64,000 nucleotides of DNA, from positions 1-64,000 of the forward strand of contig NZ_JAYTLQ010000056.1 of the NCBI RefSeq assembly GCF_043729335.1. The letters are read 5' to 3'. Source of the DNA: Crenothrix sp043729335. Its GTDB lineage: Bacteria > Pseudomonadota > Gammaproteobacteria > Methylococcales > Methylomonadaceae. Made by a program: the position numbers and the translations under genes. The stretch's first letter is position 1. Each line of letters starts with the position of its first letter. Positions 17,082 through 26,431 of the stretch are shown in pieces. The notes under the pieces were generated by a model. That model was not told where the DNA came from, made no database searches, and saw only the letters and a program-made list of their open reading frames with translations.

Positions 17082-20000
17082 TTAATTTTTTAACCATGAA
17101 AAATCAGTCAGCCCATGCCAGGTTTTTTGCAACAAGCCCTCATCTTTATGTAACTGACTGATTTTAGCATTACCCCACTCACCTTTGATTTGATACTGGG
17201 AACCAAACAGAAAGCCATCCTGGTTTTTACCTGTCAACGTTTTAGCCACTATAGAGGTCAGTCTGCCTACAATTGTACCAGCAATAGGCAGGGCATCAGC
17301 ACTATTTGGCACCACATTCACCGTGTAATCCACTGTCTTTTTAACCAGATCAGCTTCACCGGTTAGGGTAATCGTTGCCGGTATCGCATCAATCACCAGA
17401 TTTTTAGTGACGGCCTTGCCATTTACGATATCAAAATGGCCATCGATACGGTTGTATGTCAAACCGTCCTGAAAGACATCGCTAAAATCCAGCTGCAAAC
17501 GCTTTATCCACTGCGCCAAAGCCAACACACCTAACACGCGCCCAAAACCCGGCTCTATACTCAGTATACGACCCTGATTAAAATGAATATCCATCTGCCC
17601 GTTCAATTTAGCCAAGGCAAATTGCTGCGGAGCGGCTTTCCAGTTTAGCGCAAAATCAACCTTGGCCTGAGTTTCGGTAAAGTCTTTAGTCAAGCCCACC
17701 TGATTAAAAAAAGCGCCGGCTTTGGGCAAATCCCAATGGCCTTTCAAGACAGTCTCAGACTGCTTGCCGGTTATTTTCCAGCGACCTGTTGCTAGCATCT
17801 TATGATCCTTGCTAGCCAACTCTAAGCGCTTAAAGACAATACCATCAAACTTGCGTTCGGTTTCCACATTCAATTGCCCTAAATCGAAGCCGTCCCACAG
17901 CGTTTTCTTACTGGAAATTGCCAGTAACGGCATAATTTCAGGCACTGTATCGGGATCGGGTTGAAATGTGATTTTTTCGGCTTCTTTATGGGTTAAATTG
18001 GCTTGTTTTAACAACGAAAAATCCAGCATATCCATATTAAAACTGATTTTCTCAGTGCCGCGTAATTGATAGGGCACACGCAGCTGACCTTTTGCCACCT
18101 CGCTGTTAAGCGTTCCTGACCAATGGCTAGCTTCCGGCTTTAAAGAGATATCAAACACACCTAAATCAGTATCCTTCCAAATGCCGTGCGCACTATGAAT
18201 CTTTAAAACGTTAATCCCTGCATCGGCAGCTTTATGCTCACCGTTTACAGATTGTGCGGCGGCCAATGCTAACCAATCTTGCAATACCAATCGATCACGG
18301 TTGATATCGACCGCTATTCCAGGCACTTTAGGCTGCGCAACGTTTCCTAAACCCACCAAAATTTGCGCTGATTCTAGCGTTTTTTTGATTACATCCACCT
18401 TAAGCGCAATTTTTAATTGATCGTCATAATTAAGTACTACCGGCAATAGAGACGAATCATCGAAATCAAACGTTAATGACAGCGGTTTTTTCTGGTCTGT
18501 GGCTTTAACCAAAGTATCTGGCATATCCACGGCTATCCCGACCAAGTCAGACTGTAAGTTCAATTCGGGTGCGCGCGTGTCTACAGGCAAATCCAGCTTT
18601 AAACTGTAATCGCTGGCGCCAGAGAATTTGTCCCACCACGCGGATGGAAATTGCTGTTTTAAATCGTCTATTGCCGCACGCCCCGCCACATTAATCACTG
18701 TCTTTTGACTAGCCTGGTCAATATTAATTTTAATCGGATAATGTAAGGCATCGGCTTGAATAGTGTCGCTGTAAACCCCGCGCTCATTAAATTTTAGTGC
18801 ACCTTTAAGATGGGTTACCGGCAAATCAATGGATTTCACTGTCAATTTAGCGTCATTAACTTGCGCAACACCTTGCACTTTAGCCATGGCATCTTCACGC
18901 AATGGAATTTTCAAATCCAAGCCAATCTGGGCATTACCCACAGGGGTAATCGCTTTCAATACCGCATCAACACCGCTATGGAACGGGGTTTTTTGCATAA
19001 AATGTAACGCATTGGCAATCTCGCTTTCTAACCCGCCTTCAATTAGCAAGTGCGGGCTGGCACCCAATTCTGGGATACTGATTTTAGCGTGATTAATTTT
19101 CATCTGCTGGGTTTGGCCTTGCCGCAACGTTACCTGCAAACTGTTTTGCAAAAACAGCACTTCGGCATTAATGTCGGTAACGACGGGCCACTGTGGATGA
19201 TAAGACAAGGTAGTTTGATCGACATCAAACAGGGTTTCAAAAACACCCTGCCCGTCTTTAAAAGGAAAATCAGTAGGTTTTCCATAAAACAAAAAGCCGC
19301 CTTTGCTCACTTTGCCTTTTACGAAAGCCTTGTCCAGCCACTCAACCACGGTTTTTTTCATGATGCCGACTGGTAAATACTGGGTCACCTTGCTGATATC
19401 ATCACCGACAAATTCACTTTGTAGATCTAAAAAGGCAGGCTCATCGCCTTTGGGCAGCGCCACAAACAAACGGCTTTTGCTGCTAATAACAGGCGCATTG
19501 AGCTCTAACAACAGACTGGATAATAACCATTGTGTATTGGTTTGCTGCCAATCCAGCGTACCCGTCAACTTATATAAGCTCAAAGGATTACGAAATAGCT
19601 GAGGCGCAATAAAACGGCCATTTTCGGTGGCCAGATGCACGCTACCTTGTTTATCTGTGCCTTTTACCGTGCCACTCAGATTTTCCACGCCCATTGCCGC
19701 AGCATTGCCGCCGGATAGACTGACATTAGTAAAAGCCCCGTTCAATGTCTGCGTGTTCGATAATAAATTAACGGATAAGGAAAAGTTTTCCAAATGGCCT
19801 TTGATTGCTGCCTGGGTTAATTGCTGGTTCTGCGCCGCTGTTAACGGGGCAAAAAACAGCACCGCTTTACTGATAATCGGCAAATCCAGGCGCTTACTGA
19901 ATAAGGCCACTTTTTGCATAACCCCTGCTTTGTAAGTGCCAGCTACGCCTAATACCAGAGTAGATTTAGCGTTCTGATTATCCTGTTGCACCAACAAATC

Positions 20001-20927
20001 GTCGGCAGTTAAGCGCCACTGGTCCTCTTTTACACCCCAGTAAAATTGAGTTTTCAAGGTTTTGGCAGCAAAATCGCTACGTCCAGTTCGTCGTAATTTT
20101 ACCTCCTGAAACTGTACATCACCTTGAATAGCGCTGAGCTGTGAATTTTCTACCTGCGTCCAGACGTTAAAATCGCCAATACCTGAATCGATATGTACAG
20201 ACAACGGCAAGTCACCGGTCACCAATTTAGCCAGCTTCAAGTGTTTGCCTTCAATAAACACGCTGCCGTGAATGCTATCAGGCTGGAAGACATTGCCGGT
20301 AAAATCGGCAGAGACGCGTAATAGTTCACCGTATTTTTTCGGCATGTTCGCCAACATATTGAGCCGATGCCGGTCACCCTCATTCATAATCACCAGATCG
20401 ACGGCATCAAAGATTATCGGCTTACCCTGTCTTTTTTCATCCTGCCAGGTGATTTGGCTTTGCAATAACTCATACTTATGGCCTTGCAATAACCATAAAG
20501 GCTGGTCATCGTTATTAGCTTTTAAACCCATTAGTGCAAAACTGCCGTCAGGTTTACGTTTTACAGACAGCTTTGCGCCTACCAAGGTAACCCAGGAAGA
20601 CGATAACAGTTGCTGGGTAGCCAGCACTTCTAATAAATCAACGCCTAGCCGTATTTGCTCTAGCTGTATGGGGGGCTTTTCATTTTTTTTGGCAGATAAA
20701 ACGCTGATGTCTTTGATGACAATTTCAGGGCTAAACCCACGTATCCGCGTACCTAAACGCCCTATGCTGACCGGCGTACCGATAAGTTCACTGACATGTT
20801 GTTCCAAATCCGTTTTATAGCGTTCGATACCATACAACAGTAACCGTACGCCACTAAGCGCAAAGGTAATGGTAATCAAAGACCAAAAAATAAGATGCCG
20901 CGTTGCCCGTTTAATATGATGAATCAT
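17082..20927 (-). CDS. yhdP: YhdP-family large AsmA-like protein
   Basis: A 1281-residue protein with an N-terminal membrane anchor (HLIFWSLITITFALSGVRLLLYG) and a very long periplasmic part. The C-terminal AsmA-like block (FNQGRILSIEPGFGRVLGVL ... PITIT-like segments, and PIAGTIVGRL) is typical. YhdP-class proteins bridge inner and outer membrane and, with TamB and YdbH, move phospholipid to the outer membrane. Size matches E. coli YhdP (1266). It is followed by nit at about 160 bases and preceded by rng. Confidence 0.9.
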   Translation of the reverse strand: MIHHIKRATRHLIFWSLITITFALSGVRLLLYGIERYKTDLEQHVSELIGTPVSIGRLGTRIRGFSPEIVIKDISVLSAKKNEKPPIQLEQIRLGVDLLEVLATQQLLSSSWVTLVGAKLSVKRKPDGSFALMGLKANNDDQPLWLLQGHKYELLQSQITWQDEKRQGKPIIFDAVDLVIMNEGDRHRLNMLANMPKKYGELLRVSADFTGNVFQPDSIHGSVFIEGKHLKLAKLVTGDLPLSVHIDSGIGDFNVWTQVENSQLSAIQGDVQFQEVKLRRTGRSDFAAKTLKTQFYWGVKEDQWRLTADDLLVQQDNQNAKSTLVLGVAGTYKAGVMQKVALFSKRLDLPIISKAVLFFAPLTAAQNQQLTQAAIKGHLENFSLSVNLLSNTQTLNGAFTNVSLSGGNAAAMGVENLSGTVKGTDKQGSVHLATENGRFIAPQLFRNPLSLYKLTGTLDWQQTNTQWLLSSLLLELNAPVISSKSRLFVALPKGDEPAFLDLQSEFVGDDISKVTQYLPVGIMKKTVVEWLDKAFVKGKVSKGGFLFYGKPTDFPFKDGQGVFETLFDVDQTTLSYHPQWPVVTDINAEVLFLQNSLQVTLRQGQTQQMKINHAKISIPELGASPHLLIEGGLESEIANALHFMQKTPFHSGVDAVLKAITPVGNAQIGLDLKIPLREDAMAKVQGVAQVNDAKLTVKSIDLPVTHLKGALKFNERGVYSDTIQADALHYPIKINIDQASQKTVINVAGRAAIDDLKQQFPSAWWDKFSGASDYSLKLDLPVDTRAPELNLQSDLVGIAVDMPDTLVKATDQKKPLSLTFDFDDSSLLPVVLNYDDQLKIALKVDVIKKTLESAQILVGLGNVAQPKVPGIAVDINRDRLVLQDWLALAAAQSVNGEHKAADAGINVLKIHSAHGIWKDTDLGVFDISLKPEASHWSGTLNSEVAKGQLRVPYQLRGTEKISFNMDMLDFSLLKQANLTHKEAEKITFQPDPDTVPEIMPLLAISSKKTLWDGFDLGQLNVETERKFDGIVFKRLELASKDHKMLATGRWKITGKQSETVLKGHWDLPKAGAFFNQVGLTKDFTETQAKVDFALNWKAAPQQFALAKLNGQMDIHFNQGRILSIEPGFGRVLGVLALAQWIKRLQLDFSDVFQDGLTYNRIDGHFDIVNGKAVTKNLVIDAIPATITLTGEADLVKKTVDYTVNVVPNSADALPIAGTIVGRLTSIVAKTLTGKNQDGFLFGSQYQIKGEWGNAKISQLHKDEGLLQKTWHGLTDFSWLKN

Positions 20928-21001
20928 GCGCAGATTAACAGAGCAACTGTATTACCCTTAAATCAAGCGGCTCGTCGTGCGCATTTCGAGCGCTAAAGGA
21001 T

Positions 21002-22456
21002 TTAAAGCAGTACCACATCATACTGCTCCTGATGGTATTCACTCTCTGCCCTGAACTTGATTTGCACGCCTAGAAATAACTCCAATTCCGCCAGCATATC
21101 GGCTTCTTCATCCAGCAGCATTTCAACCACGCCATTAGAAGCCAATACCAGTAACTTCTGTACTTTATACAATCGCACTTCGCGGATAATTTCTCTAAAT
21201 ATTTCCAGACACATCGACTCCGCTGTTTTTAACACGCCACGTCCACCACACGCATTGCACGGCTCGCACAAAATATGTTCCAGACTTTCGCGGGTGCGTT
21301 TGCGGGTCATTTCCACCAGACCCAGCACGGAGACTTCGGTGATTTTAGACTTGGCCCGGTCTTTTTCCAGATGCCGCTCTAGCGCGTGTAACACCTGCTT
21401 TTTATGGTCGTCACTTTGCATATCGATAAAATCGATAATAATAATGCCGCCCAGATTACGTAGCCGTAGCTGTCTGGCAATGGTTTGCGCTGCTTCCAAA
21501 TTAGTCTTGAAAATGGTTTCTTCCAGGTTGCGCCCGCCCACATAACCGCCGGTATTCACATCCACCGTGGTCATGGCTTCGGTTTGATCGAACACCAAAT
21601 GGCCACCTGACTTTAAATTAACTTTACGATCTAAGGCTTTCTGGATTTCATCTTCCACACTGTAAATATCAAATACCGGACACTCACCCGTGTAATGTTC
21701 AATCAGCGGCACAATTTCCGGCACAAACACTTCGGCAAATTCAACCAGCCGATGGTAAGTTTCCCTAGAGTCCACCCGTATGCGTTCGATACTTTCTTTG
21801 TACAAATCTCTTAAGGTGCGGATGCTGAGCGGCAAATCTTTATGGATAAATTCTTTGGCTTTGGCAGTGATGATCTTTTCTGAGATGGACTCCCATAACT
21901 TCACTAAAAAGTTCATGTCGGCAATTAATACCGATTCTTCCACACATTCGGCAGCGGTACGGGCAATAAAACCGCCGCATTGGTGTTCTTGTCTGAACGC
22001 ATCCAAACAAGCACGTAATCGGGCACGCTCTTCAGCGCATTCAATACGCTGCGAAACCCCGGAATTACTGGCATACGGCATGTATACCTGAAAGCGGGAG
22101 GGAATGGAGATTTCAGTGGTTAAGCGCGCGCCTTTACTGCCTAAAGGATCTTTAACCACCTGCACAACAATCAACTGGCTGTCGTGCAAATAATGTTCAA
22201 TATTCTCGGAACCTTTTTTTTCCAGCTCCTTGCTGGATAAATCAGAAAGATGCAAAAAAGCCGCTTTGGGCAGGCCAATATCGATAAAAGCCGCTTGCAT
22301 GCCGGGCAAAACACGGCACACTTGACCTTTATATATATTGCCCACCAAACCACGTTCGCGCGTTCTTTCTATAATCAGTTCTTGTAATACGCCATTCTCA
22401 ATCACCGCTACCCGGGTTTCCGGCGGCGTGACATTGATTAATATTTCTTCACTCAT
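21002..22456 (-). CDS. rng: Ribonuclease G
   Basis: A 484-residue RNase E/G-family endonuclease without the long C-terminal scaffold of RNase E. An S1 domain is at about 35-125 (GNIYKGQVCRVLPGMQAAFIDIG). The catalytic magnesium site is visible as D299 (TVDVNTGGYVG) and D342 (IDFIDM). Zinc-link cysteines are C397/C400 (CEPC) before CGGRG. RNase G matures the 5' end of 16S rRNA and degrades some mRNAs. Only one base separates it from maf. Confidence 0.95.
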   Translation of the reverse strand: MSEEILINVTPPETRVAVIENGVLQELIIERTRERGLVGNIYKGQVCRVLPGMQAAFIDIGLPKAAFLHLSDLSSKELEKKGSENIEHYLHDSQLIVVQVVKDPLGSKGARLTTEISIPSRFQVYMPYASNSGVSQRIECAEERARLRACLDAFRQEHQCGGFIARTAAECVEESVLIADMNFLVKLWESISEKIITAKAKEFIHKDLPLSIRTLRDLYKESIERIRVDSRETYHRLVEFAEVFVPEIVPLIEHYTGECPVFDIYSVEDEIQKALDRKVNLKSGGHLVFDQTEAMTTVDVNTGGYVGGRNLEETIFKTNLEAAQTIARQLRLRNLGGIIIIDFIDMQSDDHKKQVLHALERHLEKDRAKSKITEVSVLGLVEMTRKRTRESLEHILCEPCNACGGRGVLKTAESMCLEIFREIIREVRLYKVQKLLVLASNGVVEMLLDEEADMLAELELFLGVQIKFRAESEYHQEQYDVVLL

Positions 22457-22457
22457 G

Positions 22458-23027
22458 CTAAAACTGTATTCCTTGTTTTATTAAAAGTTGACCTGTTTCA
22501 AATAACGGTAAACCAACCACGCCGGAAAAACTACCTTTTATTGATTCAACAAACAACGCGCCTAAGCCCTGTATGGCATAACTACCGGCCTTATCAAGCG
22601 GTTCGCCGGTGTGCCAATAACGCTCCAGCTCTGCGTCGGTTAATGGTTTGAAGGTTACTTCGGTAATGCTAACCATCTGGCTGTGTTCATTGCCGCGTAA
22701 TGAGATTGACGTATAAACCTGATGCGTTGCACCGGATAGCTGTCTTAGCATGGACAGCGCATCCTGCTTGTCTTTAGGCTTACCCATAATAACATCACCC
22801 AATACAACAGTAGTGTCGGCTGCTAACACAGGCAAGTGATTGCCCCATTTGGCCACACATGCGGCGGACTTTTCTGCGGCCATGCGCTGTACGTAAACCA
22901 GCGGCAATTCACCTATTCTAACGGATTCATCGATATCAACGGCAACAATACGGTAAGCGACACCAATTTGATCCAGAAGTTCTTTTCTGCGTGGCGAGGC
23001 GGAAGCCAGAATTATTTGTGCGGTCAT
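22458..23027 (-). CDS. maf: Maf nucleoside triphosphate pyrophosphatase
   Basis: A 189-residue Maf/YhdE-family pyrophosphatase, which hydrolyses non-canonical or UTP/dTTP-type nucleotides. The signature is ILASASPRRKELLDQIG at the start, then AADTTVVLGDVIMGKPKDK, and GLPLFETGQLL at the end. The frame extends upstream to 23135, but I choose ATG at 23027. The family starts at this residue, and this ATG overlaps the rlmH stop by four bases (ATGA), giving coupled translation. Confidence 0.93.
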   Translation of the reverse strand: MTAQIILASASPRRKELLDQIGVAYRIVAVDIDESVRIGELPLVYVQRMAAEKSAACVAKWGNHLPVLAADTTVVLGDVIMGKPKDKQDALSMLRQLSGATHQVYTSISLRGNEHSQMVSITEVTFKPLTDAELERYWHTGEPLDKAGSYAIQGLGALFVESIKGSFSGVVGLPLFETGQLLIKQGIQF

Positions 23028-23494
23028 TCGCGGTGGTAAGGATGGTTGTTGAGAACACTCCAAGCACGGTACAACTGCTCGGCGACAATAATACGCACTA
23101 AAGGATGCGGAAACGTTAACGGCGACAAGCTCCACGATTCTTTCGCCAATGTTTTAACCGACTCAGCCAGGCCTTCTGGCCCACCCATTAATAAAGCAAC
23201 ATTTTGGCCGCTGTCTTGCCAACGTTTGAGTGACTGGGAAAGTTCTAGGGTTGTCCACGCTTTGCCAGGAATATCCAGGCTGACAACATGGGCATATTGG
23301 GGTATGGCGGCGATCATTCTGTCGCCTTCCTCTTTTACAATACGCGCTACATCACTATTTTTACCGCGTTTGCCGGGAACGATTTCTTTTAACATCAATG
23401 CACACTCGCGCGGCAAGCGTTTGGCATATTCATCGTAGCCCTGTTGCACCCAACCAGGCATACGATTTCCCACTGAAATAAGATGTATCTGCAT
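23024..23494 (-). CDS. rlmH: 23S rRNA (pseudouridine1915-N3)-methyltransferase RlmH
   Basis: A 156-residue SPOUT methyltransferase. The start MQIHLISVGNRMP, the knot-loop segment ALLMGGPEGL and the C-terminus SLSPLTFPHPLVRIIVAEQLYRA (core PHPLVR) are diagnostic. RlmH methylates pseudouridine 1915 in helix 69 of 23S rRNA. The frame is open to 23530, but the family start corresponds to the ATG at 23494. It heads the operon rlmH-maf-rng-yhdP. rsfS, a common upstream neighbour, is absent. Confidence 0.95.
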   Translation of the reverse strand: MQIHLISVGNRMPGWVQQGYDEYAKRLPRECALMLKEIVPGKRGKNSDVARIVKEEGDRMIAAIPQYAHVVSLDIPGKAWTTLELSQSLKRWQDSGQNVALLMGGPEGLAESVKTLAKESWSLSPLTFPHPLVRIIVAEQLYRAWSVLNNHPYHRE

Positions 23495-23710
23495 AAGGAT
23501 CAGAATACAGATATCAGGCGTTTGTTGCAATGTTCTGTATTAATGCCCGACAGTTTTGTCACACAAAAAACCGAAGTCAGTCATAGCTTCATTTTTAATA
23601 GCATTAAGCCCAAAAAATCTATGCTAAGTTTTAAAAACTTCGAATATCGATTAAAGTTTACTATCCAGCCGATTACTCCCGGCACAATTGGCGTTTACAG
23701 GAGAAATAAG

Positions 23711-23937
23711 ATGACAATGCGCTGAGAATACCCGATTACTATAAGGCAGAGATTGAAAAGTTGAAGGGCAATACCTCCATTAATCAGTTTATTGTCAATG
23801 CTATTGCTGAAAAGATTTCGGCGTTGAATACGGAAGCTTATTTACAGGAACGGACAGATCGCGGCTCGCGGCAGCACGCATTAAGCGTATTGGATAAGGT
23901 GGCAGATGTTCCGCCGGAAGATTATGACCGTGTTTGA
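23711..23937 (+). pseudogene. Broken ribbon-helix-helix antitoxin-like gene
   Basis: From 23721 a frame reads ALRIPDYYKAEIEKLK, then INQFIVNAIAEKIS and a polar tail, stopping at 23937. This is the layout of CopG/HicB-type ribbon-helix-helix antitoxins; compare LTLRLPEQKHQRLKALA at 27876. The only good ATG (23711, after AGGAGAAATAAG) is out of frame with it and hits TGA after four codons. A short frame (ATGACCGTGTTTGAGGCC) overlapping its end resembles a coupled toxin start but stops after 11 codons. A one- or two-base error in the sequence is the alternative. Confidence 0.6.
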
Positions 23938-24042
23938 GGCCGACATCTATCAAACCTGAGTTGTTATTGGCTCATATAGGATGCGCCGATTCAAGCTAGC
24001 GCAGCGCTCGTGATTGATGCGTTTCACTTTGTTTAGCACATC

Positions 24043-25803
24043 CTATGGCCCTGTTGTAGGCAGAAAATAACTATCCTCCATATCTGGGTGTGGTTCAAAA
24101 CTATTACCCAAATACCTAATTTCACTTACATCCTGTGGTAGATTTTTTATTCGGGTGAGTGCTGTATTTGCACATTCACACTGTTCGGCATCAAGATAAA
24201 ACCGATGTTCATCAAGCCAATTTCGTGGTTTGTGATAATTATCCTCTGTTGCTTGTTCTAATTGCTCAATAACTTGAATGATTTTTGCTTTTTCAATTCT
24301 AGGTCTAAGCAACGGAAAAATATCAACCATTTTATCATCCGATACAACAATTGCTAATCGTTGTTTTTTATTGGCTTCCACATAACGAACACCTGAATTA
24401 AACCGCGAACCGCGCGAAGGTGTGCATTGTTCATTTGCAAAGCCATCAAGAATGACACCTATTGCATGACAAATACCAAAAGGGTCAAGAATAATAGTGC
24501 CATCTATACCGCTGACACGCTGAAACAGTTCTGTTGTCATCAAAACAGGTTTAATTGTTGTACCTTGTCGTGCCAAACGCTCTGCTTCGCTTTCTGCATC
24601 ATTTGCTATGATTAGCGAACTGCCATGATTTTGTTTTATTGCAAAATTGAACAACTGCCAAATATGATTTTGTTGTTCTGAGGATGTTTGCGGAAATAAA
24701 CGTGAGTAATTATCCAAGAATCTATCGCGGCTAATAACTTCTTTTGGCAATGAAGGTTTGCCGTATTCACTTTGAATTAAAACTTGTTCGCCACAACGTA
24801 ATTGCCAGTGATAATGGTCTAAAAAATCAACAATAAAAGCATCTTGCTGTGTCGCATCGTGATTTTCATTGAGTTTTCCTAAACCATGAATTTTTTCACA
24901 ATCGGCTATCAACATGATGTCTTGCGAAGCCATTTGTAGAATTTTCCGCGCCCATCGTGGTTCATTAAATGGTACTGGCTCAATAAAATGTAATCTGTAA
25001 TCAATTGCTGGATTTTCAGGGTTTACCAGTAATAATCGACCTTTCCCTTCTGCCCTTTCATACATTAATGAGGAAACAAGATTTAGTTGACTTAACATAT
25101 CAAGATAACAATTTGAATCTTTGATAAGTATGCCAAATGTTCTTAGAAAATTTTTAGCAGTTTGGTATGTAAGTTCTTCAGGTCTCGAACCGAATGATAT
25201 TCCACGCCCTGAGTCAGGACGTTTTAATTCGCCAGTTGCTTCTGCAAGTAACATTGATATTGCAGCATGAATAAAACTTGAATAACCAGCCATGCTGTGC
25301 CATCTAATTTCTCCGTGAAGAGGTGGATATTGCTCAAAAACTCCTTCGGGTACTTGAATAACAGGAACAACATAATATTCATCAACTGGATAAGACACTC
25401 CGCAAAATGAACGGACTTTATATTTATCATCATAAGGTTTTAAAGCTTCCCCAACAGCAGAACTAACGGAATCACGCCGAATATGTTCAGGCTTTTCACG
25501 CATAGATAAATCATCACCATAAATTATGTTTTGGCTTGGATGCTTTTCAAAAATATCCTCAACTCTATCAAGTAATCCAGAAAATAAATCAATTGACCAT
25601 TCACCATTTTCTGGTTCAACACAGACCTTATTTCTATTCTTGCTTTCAGGACGGCGTACACCAACAACTAATGCTTTTGGTTCAATGGATATTCCTAATG
25701 TCTCAAATACTTGTTTCGCTAAATAACCGACTGAAAAACGGTAATGTTCCTGATAGCCCCACATGAATAACAATATACCTTTGCCTCTCATCGCATTACC
25801 CAT
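24043..25803 (-). CDS. DisA_N/DAC-domain protein (putative cyclic-dinucleotide synthase)
   Basis: A 586-residue soluble protein counted from ATG 25803; the frame is open to 25839, and ATG 25791 is also possible. Residues about 383-505 fit the diadenylate cyclase fold in order: the strand GSSLIIAND (about 394), LFQRVSGIDGTIILDP with D434-G435-T436 replacing the DGA motif, and SRGSRFNSGVRYVEA (G465-Y474) where canonical DACs have GTRHRAA. Then comes LAIVVSDD, equal to the VVSEE strand. The 380-residue N-terminal part (FMWGYQEHYRFSVGYLAKQ) is probably a sensor module. Diadenylate cyclases make c-di-AMP from two ATP. The gene overlaps the upstream Cap15-like effector by eight bases, so the pair forms one operon. 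Altered motifs leave the product open. Confidence 0.72.
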   Translation of the reverse strand: MGNAMRGKGILLFMWGYQEHYRFSVGYLAKQVFETLGISIEPKALVVGVRRPESKNRNKVCVEPENGEWSIDLFSGLLDRVEDIFEKHPSQNIIYGDDLSMREKPEHIRRDSVSSAVGEALKPYDDKYKVRSFCGVSYPVDEYYVVPVIQVPEGVFEQYPPLHGEIRWHSMAGYSSFIHAAISMLLAEATGELKRPDSGRGISFGSRPEELTYQTAKNFLRTFGILIKDSNCYLDMLSQLNLVSSLMYERAEGKGRLLLVNPENPAIDYRLHFIEPVPFNEPRWARKILQMASQDIMLIADCEKIHGLGKLNENHDATQQDAFIVDFLDHYHWQLRCGEQVLIQSEYGKPSLPKEVISRDRFLDNYSRLFPQTSSEQQNHIWQLFNFAIKQNHGSSLIIANDAESEAERLARQGTTIKPVLMTTELFQRVSGIDGTIILDPFGICHAIGVILDGFANEQCTPSRGSRFNSGVRYVEANKKQRLAIVVSDDKMVDIFPLLRPRIEKAKIIQVIEQLEQATEDNYHKPRNWLDEHRFYLDAEQCECANTALTRIKNLPQDVSEIRYLGNSFEPHPDMEDSYFLPTTGP

Positions 25804-26431
25804 TATCAATAGCTTCAAAAGCACTTTTGGCACTAACATAATCAGAATACAAATCTTCTTTTTTCATCGTTGCGTTAAATTCTCCTGAGCTATTTCTATC
25901 CGTCCAATAATGCCCATTTAATCCGCTTGGTGGGTCGCCTATCACAGTAACAATCATTGCGCCAAAATGAATAGGGCTGCGTTCTCGAATAGAAAGCAAA
26001 GGTTCACTGCGATAAATGCCACTGATTTTATAAAGGCCATCCTCCGCACGTTGAATCGTAGAACTGATTAATTCTGAATTTTGTTCTGCTGTCATCAACC
26101 GAAAACTAAGCTGTGAATAAGTTTGTCGCACCGCAAGATAAGCTTCGATTTCTGGTGGCGATTCGCCAGTATTAGGGTCTTTCCATGTGCTTTTCAGCGT
26201 GACTTTCCAAGTTCCACGAACATCAGGTTTTTCAACAAACCAGCCGTGTAAACAACGCCATCGCCAAAACCACTTTTGAAAACCTAAAAGTAGTAGAGAA
26301 ATAACCGTAATGGTGGCCGACACCGCACTAAGCCAGCTAATTTTGACGGCAACGCCATTGGCCAATAAAACTATTCCGCCCACAAGAGCAGAAATAATCA
26401 ATAGTGTCGTTAAATGAAGTTTAGAAAGCAT
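25796..26431 (-). CDS. Cap15-like 2TM-beta-barrel effector (CBASS/Panoptes type)
   Basis: A 211-residue protein from ATG 26431; the frame is open to 26524, but this Met fits the family layout. Two transmembrane helices (about 7-24 and 33-51) are followed by a beta-rich cytosolic domain with the Cap15 pattern: RGTWKVTLKSTW (about 72-83), VRQTYSQLSFRLMTAEQNS, SGIYRSEPLLSIRERSPIHFGAM and LNGHYWTDRNSSGEF. In CBASS, Cap15 binds a cyclic nucleotide, oligomerises and disrupts the inner membrane; a related 2TM-beta effector in Panoptes is held off by its nucleotide. Here the gene precedes a DAC-domain gene instead of a CD-NTase or mCpol. The upstream region is AT-rich with no clear ribosome site. Confidence 0.78.
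   Translation of the reverse strand: MLSKLHLTTLLIISALVGGIVLLANGVAVKISWLSAVSATITVISLLLLGFQKWFWRWRCLHGWFVEKPDVRGTWKVTLKSTWKDPNTGESPPEIEAYLAVRQTYSQLSFRLMTAEQNSELISSTIQRAEDGLYKISGIYRSEPLLSIRERSPIHFGAMIVTVIGDPPSGLNGHYWTDRNSSGEFNATMKKEDLYSDYVSAKSAFEAIDNG

Noticed and set aside
20272..20820. 182-codon plus-strand ORF opposite yhdP
   Set aside because: Antisense shadow of a 1281-codon gene with clear family features.
25791..25839. Start of the cyclase gene at 25839
   Set aside because: This would overlap the effector gene by 44 bases; ATG 25803 or 25791 gives the short overlap usual for coupled genes, although no clear ribosome site decides between them.
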